From Gammaproteobacteria bacterium (lineage in GTDB: Bacteria; Pseudomonadota; Gammaproteobacteria; SZUA-229), in contig WFMW01000061.1 of NCBI GenBank assembly GCA_015488885.1, forward strand, positions 1 to 64,000: a stretch of 64,000 nucleotides of DNA, in the 5' to 3' direction. Below are positions 25,470-35,066 of this stretch, piece by piece. The position numbers and the translations under genes were made by a program. The notes under the pieces are model-generated. The model saw nothing but the letters and a program-made list of their open reading frames with translations. It had not been told where the DNA came from and ran no database searches. The first letter of the stretch is position 1; every line of letters begins with the position of its first letter.

Positions 25470-28400
25470 ATTAACAACCTTACGAGGTGAACCCTATCAT
25501 CGCGAACAGCTGATCAATGTACCCGCATTGATTATCATGATCGTGGTGTTAACCGTGGTACTGGTTTTGTTGTTCCCTAAAAAAGCTGTATTCAGTGACC
25601 CGGCATATTTGCATGCCCCCGACGCGCTGTCGATTGCGTATTTGAAATTACTGCTTAAATCCGACCCGGGTAATACTGAACTACGCCTCTCTCTGGCTCG
25701 GCAACTGTATGTAACCGGGCAACTGAAACAGGCGATGAGCGCTATTAACCTGCTGGTGGCACATGCTCCGGCCGGTTACCAGACACAGATTTATAACTTG
25801 AATGTCAAACTGATTGCGCAGCAGTATTTTGCGCACAGAGATACCGCAGGAAAAACATTATTACTGGATTTACAGGCGGCTTTTCAGCAGGCTGTTGCGG
25901 CAGCCAATACACCAGCGGAGCTGAAAGTGGTTTATAACATGGCTAAAAACTGGGCAACACCGTCAATCCAGCTGCGTATTGTCAGAAAAATCATTGACCA
26001 GATCCGTGCGCCTCAACAAAAAGTGGCATGGCTGTTAACTGCTGCCGACCTGTCGCTGGCACAGAACCGGCCAACGACTGCCGCTAACTGGCTGGAGCAG
26101 GCATATAATGCCAGCCTGCGCAGTAAACCGGCACTGGCTGCCAGAATACTGCGCACATTGCTGGCCACCGGCAACCCGGATAATGCCCTGCAGAGAACAC
26201 CCTATTATGTACATCGCCACCCACACAGTAAGAACCTGCTCCAACTGGCAATATCTATTGCGCAACAAACTGGCAGACAGGAAATGGTCGATCACTGGTT
26301 AACCCGTGCCACCCAGCTGGAACCGGATAATATGGACTATAACCGGCGTTTAATGAAACTTAAACTGGCTACCGGTCAGTTACAGGCTGCTGCTCTACTG
26401 GCTGATATCCGCCTGCAACATCCCGGCCTGAGTACGGCAGAACGTACACGAATTGCCCACCTGTATGAATGGAACGGGCAGCCCGGCAAGGCGCTCAAAC
26501 AATGGTACTGGCTGAGTATGCACGCCCCGCATGCTGACGAGGAAGCCCGACAACGTGCACTTAAACTGGCCATTGGGCTGTTTCATTACCGTCAGGCCAC
26601 CCGCCTGTATGAGCATATCGCCAGCCAGCGACCGTTACAGCTGGCCGAACAGAAAGCCCTGACTGGTTTGTATTTAATGGCCGGACAGAGCGCCAAAGTA
26701 GAAAAAAGTTACCGGCATTTTTTACAACAGCACCCGCAAAATAAATCTATCTGGTCCGCACTGGCCGGTTTATATGTCAGTGAACATCGATTACCCCAGG
26801 CCGCAACCGCCTATGAAAGTATCGATAAAAAGTTCGGCCTCAGCGAAAAACAGCTACTCGATCTGAAAAACATATACTGGTTGCTGGATGAGCCGGAAAG
26901 AGCCCACAAGCTGTTACTGGCTTATGCCGGGACGGCAGACAAAATGGATAGCGCCTACTGGAAAGCGCGAGCTGAAATGGCCTGGTATCTGGAAGATACC
27001 GATAATATCGACGGTATTTATCATTTCCTGCTGGCAGGCAATCATAAACAGGCTATTGACGCATCCATGCTGAATCAGTTAATGGCATTGTATGCAGCAG
27101 GTAACAACGATAAAAAAAGTACCCGGCTTGCCATACTGGGCTGGCAGCGCCTGCATAAAGCCGATTATGCGATTAAAGCCTTGAGCTATGCCAGTCAGAG
27201 TGGAGACTGGGCACTGGCAAGCCGGGTTGCCGAACAAATCAAGGCTACCCCCCACGCACAGGTGCTGAAGAAAAATAGTCACTACTGGCAATTGCTGGCC
27301 AACATTGCCCGTCATCGACAGCAATTTCCTCAAGCTATTGCGTATTTGCAACAGGCTACGTTGTTATCCCCCGACAATAGTCAGCTTGAACTGTCATTAC
27401 TGTGGCTGCTTATTGAACAGCATAAGGAAAAAAATCCACGACTAAGAACCGCCCTGCTCAGCAGTATTCAACGTTTTGGCCAGAATCCGTACCTGCTTGA
27501 TGCCCAGGCAGCAGCCTGGTCGGCACTGGGACAATATGATATGGCAGTACGCTGGTATCGCCAGTCATTGCCCGCTCATCAGCAGGACTGGCCCTGGCTG
27601 CTGGATTATGCCTATGCCTTGCAGCAAAACGGGCAAACGCTGGCCGCCTGGCGGGTACGGCGTTATACCCTGGCATGGATGCAACAACACCCGGAGTCCA
27701 ATACAAAAATTGCCACAGGCCGTGACTGGACCAGCAGTTATCTATCACTGGTACGTGAATTTGCAGGCAAAGCTGTCGGCTGGAAAATGGCCGGGGTTCT
27801 GTTCAAAGATAAAACCAGTCGTTTTATCAAAAATTCTCAAACTCAGCAAAAACGGCTGACATTATTCACCGAATGGGCGCTAGCAGACCATCATCAATCA
27901 CTGGCTACGGCCATACAGGCACGGGCTACCAGGCAACAGCTAAAACTACCCGACTGGCAACAACTGGGGCTGGCAATGCAGCAATACGATACCGGTACCA
28001 TTGAGAAGCTGCTCGCTAACAGTCAAAGCCTGCCACTGGCAGACCGCACACTGGCACTGGCAGAAAATGGTTATCATGCCCGGGCGTTGAATTTTGGTCT
28101 CACGCATCTTAGCGCTAAAGCCAGCTATGATGACCAGCAACAACTACGTGCCGCAGTGGCTTCCATTCGCAGCCAGCAGCCTAATGGTATCAAACTGGGC
28201 TTGCTGGCCGAAGGTATCGGTGATATCCATTTCTCCGGCCCGCAGTTGCATTACGCCCATGCCAGCGATTATGGCATAACCCTGATTGACGCGCATAGCT
28301 TCAACACCAGTGGTCAACAAAGCCTGGTCAGCCAGTGGCCGCAGGAGAATCGTTTACGCCTCAGTCAGCGCTGGTTGAATCGTGCAGGCAGCCAGACTTT

Positions 28401-29106
28401 GCATCTCGGTCTGGATGAGCGCGTAAAGGGTAGCCAGATTGAACTTGCTTATGAGCAGACTTTTCCGATTTATAGTGGTATGAATATTGGTTTCGCTGCC
28501 GGGCTGCAGCAACGCAGTAAAATAAGTGCCAGTGCTTATGAACTGCTTAACTGGAACCATCTTGATCTGCGCAATGATTATCAATGGGACAGCCGTAGCT
28601 CACTGGCAACACAACTGCGCTGGAATTATTATGATTCAATCTGGGGCGATTTTCTTGGTCAGGGTTTTGATCTGGATATCAACCTGAATCATATCGTGTT
28701 TGCCAATGCGCCCCAATGGTTGCTGCATAGTGACATACAATGGACACATACCAATACTGTCGATAAACTTCCCGCCGACTTCAGCCCTTATTTTACGACG
28801 CCAAACCCGGATATCAATACCGTATTAACCCGGCGTTTTGGACGTATTGGTATCGGTACCACGCTACAACATGGCACCCCCGGTATTATTGCCCATCAAC
28901 GGGCTTCACCTCACTGGCTGCTGGATCTGGATGCCGGCTTTCAGTGGACCAGCGGTCGTTTTGACTGGGCGGTGAACAGTGGTTTTGGCTGGCGCCTGTT
29001 CGGTGATGACGAACTGGCGCTGACCGCCCGTTACAGTAGCGATACCCGTGGTGCTGGCAGCACATATCAGCTGTGGTTAGGCTATAATAAATATATCGGT
29101 CGTTGA
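25456..29106 (+). CDS. pelB: PelB, TPR scaffold and outer-membrane Pel export porin
   Basis: This 1216-residue protein has an N-terminal membrane anchor (about 23-43, VPALIIMIVVLTVVLVLL) and about 800 residues of helical TPR-type repeats (for example LRLSLARQLYVTGQLKQAMS and ISIAQQTGRQEMVDHWLTRA). About 330 C-terminal residues form alternating strands of a beta-barrel and end in an aromatic, outer-membrane-like YQLWLGYNKYIGR. It docks PelA and exports the polymer. The start is TTG at 25456 behind GGTGGGGGC, overlapping the pelA stop by 14 bases, which favours coupling. P. aeruginosa PelB has 1193 residues. Confidence 0.93.
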   Translation: MSAIKLTTLRGEPYHREQLINVPALIIMIVVLTVVLVLLFPKKAVFSDPAYLHAPDALSIAYLKLLLKSDPGNTELRLSLARQLYVTGQLKQAMSAINLLVAHAPAGYQTQIYNLNVKLIAQQYFAHRDTAGKTLLLDLQAAFQQAVAAANTPAELKVVYNMAKNWATPSIQLRIVRKIIDQIRAPQQKVAWLLTAADLSLAQNRPTTAANWLEQAYNASLRSKPALAARILRTLLATGNPDNALQRTPYYVHRHPHSKNLLQLAISIAQQTGRQEMVDHWLTRATQLEPDNMDYNRRLMKLKLATGQLQAAALLADIRLQHPGLSTAERTRIAHLYEWNGQPGKALKQWYWLSMHAPHADEEARQRALKLAIGLFHYRQATRLYEHIASQRPLQLAEQKALTGLYLMAGQSAKVEKSYRHFLQQHPQNKSIWSALAGLYVSEHRLPQAATAYESIDKKFGLSEKQLLDLKNIYWLLDEPERAHKLLLAYAGTADKMDSAYWKARAEMAWYLEDTDNIDGIYHFLLAGNHKQAIDASMLNQLMALYAAGNNDKKSTRLAILGWQRLHKADYAIKALSYASQSGDWALASRVAEQIKATPHAQVLKKNSHYWQLLANIARHRQQFPQAIAYLQQATLLSPDNSQLELSLLWLLIEQHKEKNPRLRTALLSSIQRFGQNPYLLDAQAAAWSALGQYDMAVRWYRQSLPAHQQDWPWLLDYAYALQQNGQTLAAWRVRRYTLAWMQQHPESNTKIATGRDWTSSYLSLVREFAGKAVGWKMAGVLFKDKTSRFIKNSQTQQKRLTLFTEWALADHHQSLATAIQARATRQQLKLPDWQQLGLAMQQYDTGTIEKLLANSQSLPLADRTLALAENGYHARALNFGLTHLSAKASYDDQQQLRAAVASIRSQQPNGIKLGLLAEGIGDIHFSGPQLHYAHASDYGITLIDAHSFNTSGQQSLVSQWPQENRLRLSQRWLNRAGSQTLHLGLDERVKGSQIELAYEQTFPIYSGMNIGFAAGLQQRSKISASAYELLNWNHLDLRNDYQWDSRSSLATQLRWNYYDSIWGDFLGQGFDLDINLNHIVFANAPQWLLHSDIQWTHTNTVDKLPADFSPYFTTPNPDINTVLTRRFGRIGIGTTLQHGTPGIIAHQRASPHWLLDLDAGFQWTSGRFDWAVNSGFGWRLFGDDELALTARYSSDTRGAGSTYQLWLGYNKYIGR

Positions 29107-29140
29107 GAATAACCATAAAATAATGACCAGTAGGCTAAAA

Positions 29141-29740
29141 ATGTATAAAACAATAACGATAAAATTGCGTACTTCCGGCATCATTCTGCTAAGTTTGCTG
29201 ATATTAACCGCCTGTTCGGTAGATCAGGTGTATCACCATACTGTACTGGATAAACAGGCAAACTGGGTATTATTGCCGGTTATCAATCAATCACAGACAC
29301 CACAGGCGGGTGAACGGGTCGAAGCTGTTCTGGCCTCGCTGTTGCGCAGTCGTGGCATTAACCACCTCACTCACTACCCCCGAACACCAACATCGCAAGT
29401 TTTGACAATGCTTGACGATCAGAGCCGTTATGAGGCGGCATTAAAATGGGCATCAAAACAGGGGTTTCGTTATGGTATTACCGGTACCGTCGAGGAATGG
29501 CGCTATAAAGCCGGGCTAGATGGTGAACCCGCAGTAGGCATCACCCTGCGGGTTATTGATTTAAGCACTGCTGGTTCAGACCATAACAAAACAGAAACCA
29601 GTCAGGCGACAACACCTGTTGTAATCTGGTCTGCCACTGGCGCGCGAACTGGCTGGGGCAGGGAAGGCATTGCTGTTGCCACACACACATTATTAAATAA
29701 GCTGCTGGACGGGATGATTTTTAGCCAACACAATAAATAA
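29141..29740 (+). CDS. pelC: PelC, outer-membrane lipoprotein of Pel export
   Basis: This lipoprotein of about 199 residues has a lipobox in LLILTACS, which makes Cys25 the lipidated residue from the chosen start. The frame is open from ATG 29123, but AGG lies at a better distance from ATG 29141 and this start gives a normal signal peptide. PelC forms a ring at the periplasmic side of the outer membrane that guides the cationic polymer to PelB. The family core is seen in LPVINQSQTPQAGERVEAVL and YGITGTVEEWRYKAG. It lies six bases before pelD. Confidence 0.92.
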   Translation: MYKTITIKLRTSGIILLSLLILTACSVDQVYHHTVLDKQANWVLLPVINQSQTPQAGERVEAVLASLLRSRGINHLTHYPRTPTSQVLTMLDDQSRYEAALKWASKQGFRYGITGTVEEWRYKAGLDGEPAVGITLRVIDLSTAGSDHNKTETSQATTPVVIWSATGARTGWGREGIAVATHTLLNKLLDGMIFSQHNK

Positions 29741-29746
29741 CTGCCG

Positions 29747-31132
29747 ATGGAACCCCTTATCAACCGTAACCGGCTAGAACAAATCAAGCTAAAATCCGGC
29801 TGGCAAGCCTGGTTTGAGATGTCTTTAATTACCGCGATCTCACTGGGTTTAAGTATCTGGGCTCATCCTGACGATCCTTTTTTTATCGACTCATCCTTTC
29901 CCTGGCCACTATTAGGGCCAGTTATTGTCGGCCTGCGCTACGGTTTTTTCTTTGGATTTATCAGTGATCTGCTGGTACTGGCAGCGCTAGCTATAAGCCT
30001 GCGCCTGCAATGGTTGCAACTGAATGTTTTTCCTTATGACTACGCCATTGGTCTAACAGCCATTACCATGCTGGCGGGTGAATTTCGAGATGTGTGGAGC
30101 CGCCGAATTGAACGCTTACAGGAAACCAATGACTATCGTCAGATTCGTTTAAATGAATTTACCCGCAACTATCACCTGCTTAAAGTTTCCCATGACCGAC
30201 TGGAACAGCAAATTGCTGGTAGTGGTCACAGCCTGCGTGAAGGTCTGCGTTTTATCCGTAGCCAACTGTCGTCAAATTCCGTTAACGGCCTGAACGCAGA
30301 AATTGCCCAGGCACTGCTGGCAATGATGGTGGAGTATGGTAATCTGCAAAAAGCCACTTTATTTGCCATCGAGACTGATGCGCATAATAACCCCACCAAA
30401 CAGTTGATGGCATCGCCATTAGCACGATCTGGCAGTACGGCTTCCATCGACCTCAATGACCCATTAATTCACCATTGCATCAAAACCCGTAAACTGGTCA
30501 GCGTGCATCCTGAACGGGTAGACAATAAAAATTGGGACACTCAGCTACTTGCCTGTATTCCACTGATTGATGCCCAGAACCGGCTCTGGGCAGTCATTAC
30601 CATTGAAATGATGCCATTTTTCTCTTTCCAGAAAAAAAACCTGCGTCTGCTTGCCGTTCTGGCTGGCCATATGGCTGATTTATTAAATACCCACGCAACC
30701 ATCACTGCCATCACTGACGAAGATCTTGCTTCACTGGCAATAAATTTAAACCGCGCCATGCATGACCGGCTACAATTTGATATTCCCGCGGTACTTCTGG
30801 TTGTGGATGTTGATGGCCATGACACCCATGCGCAGCCATTTATCGAGCTAATCAAACGGATGCAACGCGGGCTTGATATTCTTGTCCATAAACAACGCGA
30901 GCAGCAACATCAGTTAATTATTCTGCTGCCATTAACCGATGAAATGGGGCTGGCTGGTTATCACCAGCGACTGGTAGATTTACTCAAATCCAACCATGGC
31001 CTGAACCTTTCTGACTTGCCAGTAAAACTAAACCCGCACCCCCTGCAGAACCAGGCTTTACTGAATCAATTTATTAAACAGAGGATATGGAATGGGGAAA
31101 GTCTGGCTCAGCATTCTGGCATTGATTCTTGA
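29747..31132 (+). CDS. pelD: PelD, inner-membrane c-di-GMP receptor for Pel synthesis
   Basis: This 461-residue protein has four hydrophobic segments in the first about 112 residues, a coiled coil (115-160), a GAF domain (about 175-315) and a degenerate GGDEF domain (about 325-455). The active GGDEF motif is absent, while an RxxD inhibitory-site motif is kept (RGLD, 374-377). In P. aeruginosa the same site binds c-di-GMP and switches on polymer synthesis. The domain order and length match PelD (455 residues). Its end overlaps pelE by 41 bases. Confidence 0.95.
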   Translation: MEPLINRNRLEQIKLKSGWQAWFEMSLITAISLGLSIWAHPDDPFFIDSSFPWPLLGPVIVGLRYGFFFGFISDLLVLAALAISLRLQWLQLNVFPYDYAIGLTAITMLAGEFRDVWSRRIERLQETNDYRQIRLNEFTRNYHLLKVSHDRLEQQIAGSGHSLREGLRFIRSQLSSNSVNGLNAEIAQALLAMMVEYGNLQKATLFAIETDAHNNPTKQLMASPLARSGSTASIDLNDPLIHHCIKTRKLVSVHPERVDNKNWDTQLLACIPLIDAQNRLWAVITIEMMPFFSFQKKNLRLLAVLAGHMADLLNTHATITAITDEDLASLAINLNRAMHDRLQFDIPAVLLVVDVDGHDTHAQPFIELIKRMQRGLDILVHKQREQQHQLIILLPLTDEMGLAGYHQRLVDLLKSNHGLNLSDLPVKLNPHPLQNQALLNQFIKQRIWNGESLAQHSGIDS

Positions 31133-32102
31133 AATCGCAGGCATCGCTGCTTTGCTTACCGATATAAACTCGGTGGGAAAATTATCCATTTTTTTACTGG
31201 GTAATACCCTGGCCTGTATGACTTTTTCCGTGGTACTGTGGCAGCTTATGCCACAACGCTACCGTTATCCACTGAAACAATCGGCTTTCTTTCTATTTAT
31301 TATCCAGTTTTTTATTCCCTTGATTGGCAGTATCGGCCTTGGTACTGGCCTGATTCTTGCCCTGCATCTGCCACGTTCACGCAGCCGACAGTTATGGAAC
31401 GAAACCGATGACCCCGCATTACCTTATCGCCCCTCTGAAGTCAGTAGTCAGCCCCTGTATAGCCAGGGTGGTTTAGCACAGGTTTTGCACGAAGCAGGTA
31501 GCATTGAGAAACGCATTCGCGCCGTCATGGCAACCAAACAGATGAAAAACCGCGATGCTGTCGCTATTCTGCAACAGGCATTAAAAGATACCAGTGACGA
31601 TGTTCGCCTGCTGGCCTATGCCATGCTGGATGAAAAAGAAAAAATCATTACTGAACGCATTAAACAGACACAGCGGGCACTGACACAGGCAAAAACAGAT
31701 GACAGGCAAAATGCTATACTGATTCAACAAAAACTACTTGCCGGGCATTACTGGGAAATGGCCTATCTGGGTCTGGCACAGGGTGGCGTCAGGACGCATT
31801 TTTTAACCCAGGCTCGCAACCATTGTGAAGCTGTGCTGGCACAGACAGAGGATGCTGCCAGCCTGCGCTTATTAGGCCGAATCAACCTTGAAACTCATCA
31901 GCCTGAAGCAGCAAAAAAAGCCTTTTCTGAGGCAATTGAACAGGGATTACCCCGGCTTCAGGCCTTGCCCTATCTGGCGGAAATTGCCTGGCTGCAGGGT
32001 GATTTTTACCATATCAGGGAACTCCTCACTGAATTATCCAGTAACTCGCAACCGATTCACCCGACACTTTATGGAGTCATCGACTATTGGCTACAAACCT
32101 GA
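31092..32102 (+). CDS. pelE: PelE, inner-membrane TPR protein of the Pel synthase complex
   Basis: This 336-residue protein has two or three hydrophobic segments in the first about 90 residues (VWLSILALILEIAGIAALL and AFFLFIIQFFIPLIGSIGLG) followed by soluble helical repeats consistent with TPRs (DAVAILQQALKDTSDDVRLL, and AASLRLLGRINLETHQPEAA). PelE joins PelD and PelG to the PelF glycosyltransferase at the membrane. The ATG at 31092 follows AGAGGAT and lies inside the pelD end. The pelF gene starts inside its last codons. Confidence 0.9.
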   Translation: MGKVWLSILALILEIAGIAALLTDINSVGKLSIFLLGNTLACMTFSVVLWQLMPQRYRYPLKQSAFFLFIIQFFIPLIGSIGLGTGLILALHLPRSRSRQLWNETDDPALPYRPSEVSSQPLYSQGGLAQVLHEAGSIEKRIRAVMATKQMKNRDAVAILQQALKDTSDDVRLLAYAMLDEKEKIITERIKQTQRALTQAKTDDRQNAILIQQKLLAGHYWEMAYLGLAQGGVRTHFLTQARNHCEAVLAQTEDAASLRLLGRINLETHQPEAAKKAFSEAIEQGLPRLQALPYLAEIAWLQGDFYHIRELLTELSSNSQPIHPTLYGVIDYWLQT

Positions 32103-33661
32103 ACCCGTCATCGCAAACCGATAACCACAAACCCGTTGCCGATATCGGCCTGATGCTTGAAGGTACCTACCCCTATGTTCGGGGCGGGGTTTCTTCCTGG
32201 GTGCATCAAATTATTTCTGGCCTGCCACAATATACCTTCGCGCTGGTCTTTCTTGGCGGGCAAAAAGAAAATTACGGCAAAATGATGTATCAACTGCCTG
32301 CCAATGTCACCCACATTCAGGAACATTATTTAATGGACCTGCATCACCACCATCAACCCGCCCCCATGGCAGGTAATCCACAGGCTTTTGCCGCTATGAA
32401 AGCCATGCATAGCCAGTTCAAAACCGGTGAACATGTGGATATCGAGGTGATGAAAAATGTCTTTTTTGAACTCGGTAAAACCGGCGGGGTAACCCGTGAA
32501 AGTTTTCTTTACAGTGAGCAGGCATGGTCAATTATCAGTGAATTTTATGATAAATATTGCACCGAACCTTCGTTTATTGATTATTTCTGGTCGATTCGTA
32601 CCATGCATGCCCCACTGTTTCTGCTGGCAGATATTGCCAGAAATCTACCGCCAGTACGTATTGTTCATTCTGTATCAACCGGTTATGCCGGGCTTCAGGG
32701 AACCATTATCAGTCAGCTGTACAATTACCCTTATATATTGACCGAACACGGCATTTACACCAAAGAACGTAAAATTGATCTGGCTCAGGCGAACTGGATT
32801 CATGACCCTGAAGACGAAGTCAGCGGTACTCTGCAGGCAGAAGTGGGTTATATTCGCCAGTTATGGATTCGCTTTTTTGAACTGATAGGTAAGCTCACCT
32901 ATCAATCTGCTGAGCCGATTATTTCCTTATATGAAGGCAACCGTCAACGGCAGATTGATGATGGTGCGCTGGCAGCAAAAACACAGGTTATACCCAATGG
33001 CATTGCGCTGGAAAAGTTGAGCGCACTGTACCCCAAACGCCAGTCTGGCGTGCCAAAAATTCTCGGACTAATTGGCCGAGTGGTACCCATTAAAGACATT
33101 AAAACCTATATTCGTATGATGCGAATTATCTGCAATCAACTGCCTGAAGCAGAAGGCTGGATTGTCGGCCCCGAGGAAGAAGACCCAGAATATGTAGAGG
33201 AATGCAAGGAGATGGTGGCGGGTCTGGATTTGACTGATAACGTAAAATTTCTCGGCTTTCAGAATGTTGCAGATATTTTGCCACAACTGGGCTTAATGGT
33301 ATTAACGTCTATCAGCGAAGCCCTGCCGCTGGTCATACTGGAAGCGTATGCCTCTGGCCTGCCCTGTCTGGCCACCAATGTTGGGGCCTGCAGCGAATTG
33401 ATTTACGGGGTAAATGACGAAGATAAAGCTCTTGGTGCCAGCGGTGTGGTGGTGCCAATTGCCGACCCGGAAGCCGCAGCAAAAGGTGCACTGACTTTAC
33501 TCACTGATGACCACGCCTGGCATCAGGCACAACAGGCTGGGCTACAACGGGTAAAAAAATATTATACACAGAAAATCATGTTTGATGCCTATCAGAAAAT
33601 TTATGATACCGCTCTGGTCGAAAGTGATCGACGTCTGAAAACACAGGGGATAAACGTTTAA
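32087..33661 (+). CDS. pelF: PelF, cytoplasmic glycosyltransferase polymerising Pel
   Basis: This 524-residue GT4-type retaining glycosyltransferase uses UDP-linked amino sugars. The N-terminal fold has the PelF signature LEGTYPYVRGGVSSWVHQII. The C-terminal fold has ILGLIGRVVPIKDIKTYIRM and the donor-binding ExxxxxxxE-type loop SEALPLVILEAYASGLP. The start is TTG at 32087 with GGAG about ten bases upstream, overlapping pelE by 16 bases. The ATG inside the signature would remove conserved residues, so the TTG is preferred. Confidence 0.95.
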   Translation: MATNLNPSSQTDNHKPVADIGLMLEGTYPYVRGGVSSWVHQIISGLPQYTFALVFLGGQKENYGKMMYQLPANVTHIQEHYLMDLHHHHQPAPMAGNPQAFAAMKAMHSQFKTGEHVDIEVMKNVFFELGKTGGVTRESFLYSEQAWSIISEFYDKYCTEPSFIDYFWSIRTMHAPLFLLADIARNLPPVRIVHSVSTGYAGLQGTIISQLYNYPYILTEHGIYTKERKIDLAQANWIHDPEDEVSGTLQAEVGYIRQLWIRFFELIGKLTYQSAEPIISLYEGNRQRQIDDGALAAKTQVIPNGIALEKLSALYPKRQSGVPKILGLIGRVVPIKDIKTYIRMMRIICNQLPEAEGWIVGPEEEDPEYVEECKEMVAGLDLTDNVKFLGFQNVADILPQLGLMVLTSISEALPLVILEAYASGLPCLATNVGACSELIYGVNDEDKALGASGVVVPIADPEAAAKGALTLLTDDHAWHQAQQAGLQRVKKYYTQKIMFDAYQKIYDTALVESDRRLKTQGINV

Positions 33662-35040
33662 TGGCTGGCATCGGTTTTGAAATTCGTCGTATTCTGGAAA
33701 AGGACACCCTGTTCTCACTGCTGGAAGCTTACGGTTATGCAGGCATTATCAGCTCCGGTCCCTGGGTACTGTCCATTCTGGGTGTGATGATGATTGGCAT
33801 ACTTAGCTATACGCTGGTCTCGCCACAAACCTTAATCGTCCAGTTCCTGGTTTCCGTCACCTACCTGATGGCATTTTCACTGATATTAACCGGTGCACTA
33901 CAATTAATGTTTACCCGCTTTATTGCCGACAGACTATTTGAAAACAAACCGCAGATCATTCTTCCAAATATGCTGGGCGCATTATTTTTGACGACCATGG
34001 TGGCGGGTTGCAGTGGTACGCTGGTATTATTTTTACTGTTTGATCAAAATCTGCTTTACCGCCTGTTAATGCTGGCTAATTTTGTTGCCCTGTGTAATCT
34101 CTGGATCGTGATTATTTTTCTGTCCAGCATGAAAACCTATCGACTGATTGTTAGCCTGTTTTTTGCCGGTTACAGTCTTGCCGTCATCGCTGCCCTGGGG
34201 CTTTCTCTACTTGGACTTGGCCTCAACGGCCTTTTACTGGGGGTGCTTACTGGCCATTGTTTCCTGCTTTTTGGTTTTCTGTTTGTTATTATCCGTGCCT
34301 ATCCGGGCGATCACCTGATAGCATTTGACTTCCTGCAGAAAAAACAGATTTTTGTCAGCCTGGCTTTCACCGGTTTCTTCTTTAATCTAGGTATCTGGGC
34401 AGATAAACTGATTTTCTGGTTTTATCCCGATACCTCACAGCCTGTTATCGGCCCACTACGTGCTTCATTAATCTACGACCTGCCGATTTTCCTCGCCTAT
34501 CTGTCAATTATTCCCGGTATGGCGGTTTTTCTGGTGCGCATGGAGGCGGATTTTGCCGAACAGTACGATCTGTTCTATACCTCTATTCGTGAAGGTGATA
34601 CCCTGCAACGTATCTTTTATCGAAAAGACCGGATGATTTATACCGCACGTCAGGGTATTTATGAAATTTTTAAAGTCCAGGGAATGACGGTGGTACTCCT
34701 GCTGCTGTGGGGGCAGGATATCCTCCGAGTGATAGGCATTTCACCTTTGTATGTGCGCCTGTTTTATATTGATGTGGTCGGTGTTAGTGTACAGGTTCTG
34801 CTATTGTCGATTATGAATGTGCTGTTCTATCTCGATGGCCGCCGTATTGCCCTGTTTCTTACCCTGTTGTTTCTATTGTCAAACACCCTGTTTAGCTGGC
34901 TCAGCATACAACTGGGGGCCTCCTTTTTCGGTTATGGTTTTACCCTGGCGATGGCATTAACCAGTCTGGTAGGACTGGCATTACTGTCACGCAAAATGAG
35001 GCGGCTGGAATATGAGACCTTTATGTTACAGGGGGCATAA
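33661..35040 (+). CDS. pelG: PelG, Wzx/PST-like inner-membrane Pel transporter
   Basis: This 459-residue protein has about twelve hydrophobic segments and no large soluble domain. It begins with the PelG family pattern MAGIGFEIRRILEKDTLFSL and overlaps the pelF stop by one base (TAATG). It moves the growing polymer across the inner membrane with PelD and PelE. Its length matches P. aeruginosa PelG (456). It is the last pel gene; a hairpin that includes its stop codon follows, and the next gene is convergent. Confidence 0.94.
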   Translation: MAGIGFEIRRILEKDTLFSLLEAYGYAGIISSGPWVLSILGVMMIGILSYTLVSPQTLIVQFLVSVTYLMAFSLILTGALQLMFTRFIADRLFENKPQIILPNMLGALFLTTMVAGCSGTLVLFLLFDQNLLYRLLMLANFVALCNLWIVIIFLSSMKTYRLIVSLFFAGYSLAVIAALGLSLLGLGLNGLLLGVLTGHCFLLFGFLFVIIRAYPGDHLIAFDFLQKKQIFVSLAFTGFFFNLGIWADKLIFWFYPDTSQPVIGPLRASLIYDLPIFLAYLSIIPGMAVFLVRMEADFAEQYDLFYTSIREGDTLQRIFYRKDRMIYTARQGIYEIFKVQGMTVVLLLLWGQDILRVIGISPLYVRLFYIDVVGVSVQVLLLSIMNVLFYLDGRRIALFLTLLFLLSNTLFSWLSIQLGASFFGYGFTLAMALTSLVGLALLSRKMRRLEYETFMLQGA

Positions 35041-35064
35041 AAGTTTTATAGTGAAACTTTTATG
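35036..35064. terminator. Hairpin between convergent pelG and the OB-fold gene
   Basis: CATAAAAGTTT and AAACTTTTATG form a perfect 11-bp stem around a 7-base loop. The pelG TAA lies in the left arm and the right arm ends three bases before the stop of the convergent gene. T-rich DNA follows on the plus strand, so it may end transcription from both sides. The stem is AT-rich and therefore weak. Confidence 0.55.
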
Positions 35065-35066
35065 TA

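Noticed and set aside
29107-29140. PelC start at ATG 29123
   Set aside because: The nearest purine-rich ribosome site is too far; ATG 29141 has AGG at normal spacing and a normal lipoprotein signal.
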